Shown piece by piece: positions 1 to 5,700 of a stretch of DNA of 5,941 nucleotides. This DNA is from an uncultured bacterium (GTDB taxonomy: Bacteria; Cyanobacteriota; Vampirovibrionia; Gastranaerophilales; Gastranaerophilaceae). The notes under the pieces are model-generated. The model did not search any database. It was not told the DNA's origin and was given only the letters and a program-made list of their open reading frames with translations. The stretch spans positions 1 to 5,941 of the forward strand of contig CAMAGQ010000100.1 of the NCBI GenBank assembly GCA_945833895.1. Direction: 5' to 3'. A program made the position numbers and the translations under genes. Numbering within the stretch: position 1 is the stretch's first letter; each line of letters starts with the position of its first letter.

Positions 1-84
1 AAAGATAAAGATTATGAAATTTAGCCAGATATAAAAATTAAGCAAGTAAAAAGAAAAATAAAAGACATAAATACCACCATAAAA

Positions 85-225
85 ATGATGGATTATGGTG
101 AATTAATTAAATTACAAATAGCTTTATACAAAAAACATTTTGTCAATTTTAGGGCAAAATTTAAATCAGATAACGACTCGAAAAGCCTTTTGCTTGCAAG
201 TGAGCTTAACAACTATACTTCTTAA
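85..225 (+). CDS. Doubtful small ORF, 46 codons
   Basis: An ATG-ATG pair at 85-90 opens a frame that runs to TAA at 223-225; the frame is already open from base 25, after a TAG at 22-24. The product would be a small basic peptide beginning MMDYGELIKL and containing YKKHFVNFRAKFK, with a mixed, protein-like composition. I recognise no family. There is no visible Shine-Dalgarno sequence ahead of the ATG, and the surrounding DNA is very AT-rich, so a chance ORF or the decayed remnant of a longer gene is as likely as a real small protein. Confidence 0.2.
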   Translation: MMDYGELIKLQIALYKKHFVNFRAKFKSDNDSKSLLLASELNNYTS

Positions 226-270
226 ATAATTATCAAGATTATTGTTCATTATTCTTAAAATAAGAGTTAT

Positions 271-294
271 GTAGGTCGCATTTACTAATGCGAT
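271..294 (+). repeat. REP-like hairpin, copy 1
   Basis: The tetranucleotide GTAG (271-274) is followed directly by an imperfect palindrome with arms GTCGCATT and AATGCGAT around the loop TACT. A GTAG head joined to a short hairpin is the layout of REP elements mobilised by RAYT (TnpA-REP, Y1) transposases. The following AATAAA is shared with the second copy at 404-427. No RAYT gene is in the window, so the family assignment rests on the hairpin shape and the repetition. Confidence 0.5.
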
Positions 295-336
295 AATAAA
301 CTTGTCAAATCATAGTAACCTTACCCAACGGTTAGA

Positions 337-355
337 TCCTGAAACAAGTTCAGGA
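337..355. repeat. Palindrome TCCTGAA-ACAAG-TTCAGGA
   Basis: This is a perfect 7-bp inverted repeat with a 5-nt spacer, lying between the two REP-like hairpins. Near-identical sequence (CCTGAAACAAGTTCAGG) is, to my knowledge, a common dispersed intergenic palindrome in several bacterial groups. A flanking 7-bp inverted pair, CTTACCC (320-326) and GGGTAAG (387-393), could enclose it in one larger fold. No T-run follows, so it does not look like an intrinsic terminator. Confidence 0.45.
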
Positions 356-403
356 AGGCATGTGTGTTCAATCCGCGCAACTCGTAGGGTAAGACTTTAA
401 TCT

Positions 404-427
404 GTAGGTCGGTTTTACTAATCCGAC
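404..427 (+). repeat. REP-like hairpin, copy 2
   Basis: This is a second GTAG-headed palindrome in the same orientation, 133 bp downstream of copy 1, with arms GTCGGTTT and AATCCGAC around the loop TACT. Compared with copy 1, the fifth base pair is swapped from C-G to G-C, and the closing G-T becomes G-C. The stem therefore seems conserved rather than the bases, although one T-T mismatch is present. AATAAA follows here too. Confidence 0.5.
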
Positions 428-581
428 AATAAAATTCTTATTTTGTCTGACACATGTTCTTAAACCGTAAGTCAAATTATACTCAAACTGCAAATAAATT
501 TATAGCAGTGCCTGACGAACTTTGATTACTCCCGCCCTCGGAATGGGATGGATATTTGTATTGTTCTCTCTCTCTGCAATT

Positions 582-605
582 AAAAAAGACTCCCGAAGGA
601 GTCTT
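582..605 (-). terminator. Intrinsic terminator of the tRNA operon
   Basis: An 8-bp perfect stem, AAGACTCC and GGAGTCTT, encloses a four-base loop. Read on the minus strand it is followed by a T-run, the complement of A582-587. It sits 9 bp past the 3' end of tRNA-Tyr, as expected for the end of the tRNA transcript. On the plus strand no T-run follows. Confidence 0.85.
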
Positions 606-614
606 ATAAAAGTT

Positions 615-697
<83 letters not shown>

Positions 698-760
698 ATA
701 TTTAATTTTCAATTATCACTCCATTTTATCTCTTTTCAGTCCGTTTTAGGCTGTTAAAAT

Positions 761-832
<72 letters not shown>

Positions 833-942
833 TGGAGTGCTTTGGAAAAATCGCTCAGAGGCAAGATATTTTCGGTTTTCTTTTATAAAGTCTGCCTTAC
901 TTCCTTTTGAAAGACTTGCTTGAGTTACTTTTTCATTAAAAA

Positions 943-1015
943 AGCCGGTAATGGGACTCGAACCTACAACCTACGGTTTACAAAACCGTTGCTCTGCCAA
1001 TTGAGCTATACCGGC
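943..1015 (-). tRNA. tRNA-Thr(TGT)
   Basis: This is a 73-nt cloverleaf with acceptor stem GCCGGTA/TACCGGC and discriminator T. The D stem is GCTC/GAGC. The anticodon stem ACGGT/ACCGT holds the loop TTTGTAA, giving anticodon TGT (complement of 980-982). The T stem GTAGG/CCCAT has an A-C mismatch in its middle pair and a G-T at its base, weaker than in the other two tRNAs. CCA is not encoded. It is the first gene of the operon, starting about 10 nt after the predicted transcription start. The 110-bp spacer to the next tRNA holds no feature I can identify. Confidence 0.96.
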
Positions 1016-1031
1016 GTGTGTTTATGTAATG

Positions 1032-1060
1032 ATTATATGCAAAAAAATTTTTACTGTCAA
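1032..1060 (-). promoter_or_regulatory. Consensus sigma-70 promoter of the tRNA operon
   Basis: On the minus strand there is a -35 box TTGACA (complement of 1055-1060), a spacer of exactly 17 bp (1038-1054), and a -10 box TATAAT (1032-1037). Both boxes match the consensus at all six positions. Initiation near 1025 leaves a leader of about 10 nt before tRNA-Thr(TGT). Such a perfect promoter fits strong expression of stable RNA. It lies back to back with the start region of the DUF486 gene. Confidence 0.93.
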
Positions 1061-1076
1061 CCCTTTTTATTTGTTT

Positions 1077-1082
1077 TATAAT
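1077..1082 (+). promoter_or_regulatory. Possible -10 box of the DUF486 gene
   Basis: TATAAT matches the consensus and lies 36 bp before the ATG at 1119, which would give a leader of about 30 nt. No good -35 is found at 16-18 bp; the matching interval overlaps the -35 box of the divergent tRNA promoter. The call rests on the -10 box and its position only. Confidence 0.45.
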
Positions 1083-1118
1083 ATTCCCGATAAGTACATT
1101 ATTTGTGAGGTTTTTATT

Positions 1119-1460
1119 ATGGTTAGATTCGTTCTTCCTATATTTTTATTACTGATTTCTAATATTTTTATGACCTTTGCATGGTATGGGCATTTGAAGT
1201 TCAAAACACCCGCTCTTTGGCTTGTAATTCTCGCCAGTTGGGGAATTGCACTGTTTGAATACTGTTTTCAAGTGCCTGCAAATCGCATGGGGTATGAAGT
1301 CTACAGTGCCGCTCAACTAAAAACAATTCAAGAAGTGATTACCCTTGTTGTTTTCAGTGTTTTTTCCGTCTGCTACCTCAAGGAACAATTTAAGTGGAAT
1401 TATCTCGTCGGGTTTTGTTTCATTATTCTTGCAGTCTTTTTTATATTCAAAAAATGGTAA
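1119..1460 (+). CDS. DUF486 family small membrane protein (DMT-like)
   Basis: This 113-residue integral membrane protein has four hydrophobic helices at about residues 4-23, 31-50, 69-87 and 93-111. Between the second and third helices lies the conserved stretch PANRMGYEVYSAAQLKTIQE (residues 53-72), which is how I recognise DUF486, a family of about 110 residues placed near the drug/metabolite transporter (DMT) group. By analogy with other four-helix DMT proteins it may work as an oligomer in the inner membrane; its substrate is unknown. I chose the ATG at 1119 because TGAGG sits 8 nt upstream and the first helix follows at once. An upstream in-frame ATG at 1029 would lie inside the divergent tRNA promoter and add 30 atypical residues. 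No terminator is visible between it and rpmE. Confidence 0.9.
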   Translation: MVRFVLPIFLLLISNIFMTFAWYGHLKFKTPALWLVILASWGIALFEYCFQVPANRMGYEVYSAAQLKTIQEVITLVVFSVFSVCYLKEQFKWNYLVGFCFIILAVFFIFKKW

Positions 1461-1503
1461 TACCTAAATTTCTCGTAATATTTACTTGATTTTCTTTGTT
1501 TAC

Positions 1504-1512
1504 TGTTATAAA
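1504..1512 (+). promoter_or_regulatory. Possible extended -10 promoter of rpmE
   Basis: TGTTATAAA fits the extended -10 pattern TGnTATAAT with one mismatch. TTGATT at 1486-1491 could be a -35 box with a short 15-bp spacer. Transcription from here would begin near 1519 and give a leader of about 50 nt containing the hairpin at 1538-1557. Other AT-rich hexamers nearby could serve instead. Confidence 0.45.
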
Positions 1513-1537
1513 ATTTTATTAGTCGAATATAAAAACA

Positions 1538-1557
1538 GCCAAGTTTGGAATCTTGGC
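1538..1557 (+). promoter_or_regulatory. Hairpin in the rpmE leader, candidate L31 autoregulatory site
   Basis: GCCAAG (1538-1543) and CTTGGC (1552-1557) form a perfect 6-bp stem with an 8-nt loop. The stem ends directly before the purine-rich ribosome binding site at 1558-1566. Ribosomal protein genes often have leader structures bound by their own product, and L31 leader motifs are known in several bacterial groups. The position is right for translational feedback, but I cannot match the sequence to a known L31 leader class. Confidence 0.45.
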
Positions 1558-1571
1558 GGAAAGAGGTAATT

Positions 1572-1775
1572 ATGAAAAATGGTATCCATCCGGATTATAA
1601 GAAAACTACAATCAAATGTGTTTGTGGTAACGAAATCGAAACTGGTTCTGTAGTAGAAGGTTTAACAGTTGAAATTTGTAACAACTGCCACCCGTTCTAT
1701 ACAGGTCAACAAAAAATCTTAGACTCTGAAGGTAGAGTTGAAAGATTCAACAAAAGATACGGTAAGAAAAACTAA
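1572..1775 (+). CDS. rpmE: 50S ribosomal protein L31, zinc-binding type
   Basis: This is a 67-residue protein of the large ribosomal subunit; bacterial L31 forms part of the bridge between subunits near the central protuberance. Family features are MKNGIHPDY at the start, HPFYTG (residues 40-45), and QKILDSEGRVERFNKRYG (47-64). The four cysteines C16, C18, C36 and C39 make this the zinc-containing form rather than the cysteine-free paralogue made under zinc limitation. The ATG at 1572 is preceded by AGAGG with a 5-nt gap and matches the family start; an ATG nine codons upstream (1545) overlaps the leader hairpin and is rejected. The gene appears to be transcribed alone, with its own putative promoter and a strong terminator. 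Confidence 0.97.
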   Translation: MKNGIHPDYKKTTIKCVCGNEIETGSVVEGLTVEICNNCHPFYTGQQKILDSEGRVERFNKRYGKKN

Positions 1776-1791
1776 TTTATTTTGTAAAAAG

Positions 1792-1821
1792 AAGACCTGC
1801 TTTTTTAAGCGGGTCTTTTTT
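1792..1821 (+). terminator. Intrinsic terminator of rpmE
   Basis: AAGACCTGC (1792-1800) pairs with GCGGGTCTT (1809-1817) through nine pairs, one of them G-T, around an 8-nt loop. A T-run continues to 1821. It begins 17 bp after the rpmE stop codon. Confidence 0.9.
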
Positions 1822-1899
1822 GTGTTTCATATAGAATTATCCTAACTCATAGTACTTTTGGTTAATATATTATTTTCAAGTTTATTTTATAGTTAGCGT

Positions 1900-2652
1900 A
1901 TGGAAAGACTGTTGGCTATATTTTTTTCTTTATATCTTGCATTTTTTATACCGTTGTACACTTTTGCTCAAGATTCGTCATGCGATTGTGATTATATAGA
2001 AGAGGAGGTTTTATCAACCGAAAATCTTGCGAAAACCTCTTCAAAAGCCGCTTCATCTTCGGTTTCAGAAACTGAGAATTATTACATTATTTGCAAGGGT
2101 AATGTTATCAAAGTCGCTTTTGAATGTAAATTTCTTTCAGAATGTGCAAAAGAGGGCGATGAGATTTATTTTTACGTTCCAAAAGATATTATGACAGAAT
2201 GCGGAACAATTGTAATTCCGATGGGGTCAAAGTTTTGCGGACACATTCGGGGGATTTATCCGCAAAAGAAATTCAACAAAAATGCACGCGTTTATTTGAA
2301 TTTGACAACTCTGGCACTTCCTGACGGAACGGAATTAGAGGTTAAGGCTAAACCATTTGGCAAGGATTTTTCTTTGGTTGAAAACGGTTGGATGACGGCG
2401 GGTAAAATTGCGGGTTCAACCGTTGGTCTTGGGGCAATCGGAACAGGTACAGGTGTCGGTCTTGCTTTTATCCCAAAGCCGCATAAGATTGCAATTGGGG
2501 CGGGAACAGGCGTTGCTATAGGGTGTTTTATCGGGCTTGTGACAGGGCTTGTTACACCGGGGCTGAAATACCATGCCAAGCAAGGTGAGGAAATTAAAAT
2601 TATTCTTTGTGATGATTTATGGATTCCTAAAGAGTGCTTAAAAGATTTTTAG
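1900..2652 (+). CDS. Predicted secreted cysteine-rich protein with glycine-zipper segment, function unknown
   Basis: The protein has 250 residues. Residues 1-23 form a signal peptide (hydrophobic core LLAIFFSLYLAFFIPLY, likely cut after TFA), so it is probably exported. A low-complexity Ser/Thr/Glu linker (about 38-60) leads to a beta-rich region (61-152) containing VIPMGSKFCGHI and LALPDGTELEV. Residues 164-222 are rich in Gly with GxxxG spacing (a glycine zipper), followed by QGEEIKIILCDDL. The order IPxGS..G, then PDG, a glycine-rich segment, and a final G-x-x-I-x-I strand recalls the VirB10/TrbI C-terminal domain, but this is weak similarity and no secretion-system genes are nearby. There are ten cysteines, which may form disulfides. 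No clear Shine-Dalgarno precedes the ATG; the start is chosen because it gives the signal peptide. It converges on the large adhesin gene. Confidence 0.8.
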   Translation: MERLLAIFFSLYLAFFIPLYTFAQDSSCDCDYIEEEVLSTENLAKTSSKAASSSVSETENYYIICKGNVIKVAFECKFLSECAKEGDEIYFYVPKDIMTECGTIVIPMGSKFCGHIRGIYPQKKFNKNARVYLNLTTLALPDGTELEVKAKPFGKDFSLVENGWMTAGKIAGSTVGLGAIGTGTGVGLAFIPKPHKIAIGAGTGVAIGCFIGLVTGLVTPGLKYHAKQGEEIKIILCDDLWIPKECLKDF

Positions 2653-2662
2653 TTTGTAAATT

Positions 2663-2702
2663 ATTAAAAGCCGCCATCTCTGTAATTAGAAATGACGGCT
2701 TT
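2663..2702 (-). terminator. Terminator between convergent genes, mainly for the adhesin gene
   Basis: Arms at 2667-2680 and 2689-2702 surround an 8-nt loop. In minus-strand RNA all 14 positions pair, two as G-U, and the stem is followed by TTTTAATAATTT. In plus-strand RNA the same two positions become A-C mismatches, and only a short T-run follows. It therefore suits the minus-strand gene best, but may also stop transcripts of the 1900-2652 gene. Confidence 0.75.
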
Positions 2703-2722
2703 GTGGTTATGATTTTTGATTA

Positions 2723-5700
2723 TTAGAACGGTGTTGAAAATTTACTTGCATCTTCCAAAATCATGTTCAGAAACAATATTTGATTAGCCGTTGATTGATC
2801 AAGGTTAATGAATTTTGCCCCTGCACGATTTGCAGTTCTGGATACAACTTCAACATCTGCTTTAATATCAATGTTTCCGTATGCAATGTGTACAGGAATA
2901 ACGTCTCCGACTTTAACTTCTTTTGTCGGATTGATTGAAATTCCGCCTCTTGAAACATCGATAAGTTTTTGAACACCATTCGTTGTTTCCATTGCAATCG
3001 GGTTAGTGTTTTCAGAAACCGAATACCTTGCGTATTGACGTTTGTCGATTGCTGAAAGTCCTGACATATCAATTTTTCTTTGGATGTACATCACACTTCC
3101 GTCAGCATTATCTATATTGTCGTCGATATCTGTATCACCTGCTGCAGGTCTGTCAGGAATATCATCATCCGTATCTGTGTCAGTATCGCCCGTACCAGGT
3201 TCATCATCACCAGGGTTATCGTCGTCTGTATCAATATCTGTATCGATATCGTTATCGTTATCAGTGTCGGAATCTCCGGTATGATTATCGTCGTCTGTAT
3301 CTGTGTCTAAGTCGATATCCGTATCAATATCTGTATCTGTGTCAATATCAGAATCTGCATCGGTATCTGTATCAACGTCAATATCTGTGTCTGTGTCGAT
3401 ATCTACGTCTGTATCAGTATCACCGAAACTTGGTTCATCATCGTCATCAGTATCGATATCAGTGTCACCAGGGTTTGGTTCATCAGGAATATCGTCGTCC
3501 GTATCTGTATCAAGGTCAATATCGGTATCTGTGTCGACATCTGTATCTAAGTCGGTATCTGAATCCAAGTCGGTATCAATATCAGTATCTGTGTCGATAT
3601 CTGTATCAACGTCTATGTCTGTATCGGTATCAACATCAGTATCTGTATCAATATCGGTGTCCCCGAAGGTAGGTTCATCATCTGTATCGGTATCAGTATC
3701 AGTGTCACCCGGTTTTGGTTCATCAGGGATATCGTCATCAGTATCTGTGTCTAAATCTGTGTCCGAGTCTGCATCGGTATCAATGTCAGTATCAGAATCC
3801 AAATCGGTATCAATATCAGTATCTGTGTCGATATCTGTATCAACGTCTATGTCTGTATCGGTATCAACATCAGTATCTGTATCAATATCGGTGTCCCCGA
3901 AGGTAGGTTCATCATCTGTATCGGTATCAGTATCAGTGTCACCCGGTTTTGGTTCATCAGGGATATCGTCATCAGTATCTGTGTCTAAATCTGTGTCCGA
4001 GTCTGCATCGGTATCAATGTCAGTATCAGAATCCAAATCGGTATCAATATCAGTATCTGTGTCGATATCTGTATCAATGTCTATATCTGTGTCTGTATCA
4101 ATATCTGTATCAGTATCTGTGTCTGTATCACCAAATGTCGGTTCATCAGGTTTTTTGTCTTCCATTTCTAACGGTGTTGCATCAACTATATCATCGTTAT
4201 CATCAACGTTTGATTCTTGACCTCCAAAAACTCCGTCACCATCACCTTTTTTATAGTAATAGTTTCTGTCATATTTGCTTCTGCCGATATTTTCAACATC
4301 TTCAGGTCTAACTGCATGCCCTGTAGGAATTTCAGAAGTACCAATCATTTTGCCTGTTGAAGGGTCTGTTGTTTTTGTGTAACCGTTACGACCAAAATCA
4401 ACCGCAATTCCGTTTGCGAAAATTCTATCAGCAGTAATATCTACGGTTCCGTTATCAATTACCGCATTTCCAACTCTTACTGTTGAATTTGCGTAAGCAT
4501 AGTAGCCGTCAAGATTTGTGCCGTTTGGTCTTACTGATTTGTTAATGTCTAAAGCCTTCAATTCAACGTGGTTAGGAAGTGCTTCATCTCTGTAATCAGC
4601 ACCCATATAGCCGCCGTCTTTTTGACCGTAAGTTCTTGTGCCAAAGTAATCGCTCGGGGTTACCGAACTGTCAACGATATGTCCAAGATGGTTAATTGTT
4701 AAATCTGTACCTCTTGTTATAACTTTCATATCACCTTCAGCGGTAATATTATTAATAGTTGTGTTTCCGCCAAATTCTGCATCAATATCGCCTTCTCTTG
4801 CAATCATTGTGCAAACTTTGTTTACAATATTTTTATTATCATCAAGTGCTTTAATATAAATGCTTTCGTTTGTAAGGGCATCCATTCCGTAAGTGTCGCC
4901 TTTGGTTTGGTTGAATGTCAATTTGCTGTTCTTATTTCCGATATTTCCGTTTGAAATAAGTGACATGCCCCAGCCTTCAACGTTAGCAACTGATGAGTTT
5001 GAAGTCGCATTAGTCATGTTGTAGCGTGTGCCGGTATTAGTTTTACCGAAATCATCATCAACTGTTAAAATTACTCTGCCGTCGGCTTTTATGCTGTCGA
5101 TATTCATATTGTTGCCGATTGAAGCGTAATTAATAACTAAATCTTCAGGTTTTGATGCTGTTGTTGTATCTGAAGTTTTTGCTGTTACAGAACCTGAAAT
5201 GTTTGCGTTTATAGATTTTGTAAAATCTCTGCTACCGTCTGATTTTGGACCAATTCCGGTGCAATAGCCACCTTTGCATGCGTTTTGCTGAACAGGAAGT
5301 CCGATAGTTCCGTTTTCTGTACTCATTGCAAGTTTCCCGCCTGCTTTCAGCAATGTTTTTTCTACACCGTAATTCAAAATGCTGCCGTTGGTAACATCAA
5401 TATTGATGTCGCTTTTTGCAGTTATGTAATTGTTATTCGCTGTGTTATCACCGATAACAACATTACTTGAAGAGTTGTCAATATTAACATCGTTTCCTGT
5501 GTTAACAAGCCCTTGAACATTAATGCCATTTGTTCCGCTATTTGTAATGTTCACGTCGTTTGAGGTTGTAATTTTCCCGTTTGAATATAAATTTACGCTG
5601 TTGTTTACGTTTTTAATATTCACATCGCCGTTAGAACCGTAAACAAGTCCCGAAATTTTAACCCCGTCAACGCCGTTGTTATCAATATTTATATTACCTT

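Noticed and set aside
1..24. Possible last codons of an upstream gene (KDKDYEI, then TAG)
   Set aside because: Seven codons are too few to support a gene without the flanking sequence.
1840..1899. A promoter, or a leaderless start, for the secreted protein gene (TATAGT at 1888-1893)
   Set aside because: Many AT-rich hexamers fit a -10 box here and none has a convincing -35 at the right distance, so I do not choose one.
2292..2579. A 95-codon minus-strand frame rich in Pro and Ala
   Set aside because: It is the antisense shadow of the glycine-rich part of the secreted protein gene; Gly codons read in reverse as Pro and Ala.
3110..4129. Regular short repeats that could suggest a CRISPR array or iterons
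   Set aside because: There are no constant repeats separated by unique spacers; the units are degenerate hexamers in phase with codons of a long frame.
3303..4220. A 305-codon plus-strand frame made almost entirely of Ser, Val and Ile (SVSVSIS type)
   Set aside because: It is the complement of the Asp-Xaa codon array; the hexamer composition keeps other frames open. It has no ribosome binding site and no recognisable domain. The minus-strand frame continues into the beta-helix and PilZ regions, so that one is real.
3028..4311. Other plus-strand frames rich in Tyr, Arg, Gln and Leu or in Ser across the repeat tract
   Set aside because: They are shadows of the same repeat in other frames, with biased and repetitive composition and no start signals.
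5285..5470. A 61-codon plus-strand frame opposite the beta-helix region
   Set aside because: It is antisense to the adhesin, with no ribosome binding site and no recognisable motif.
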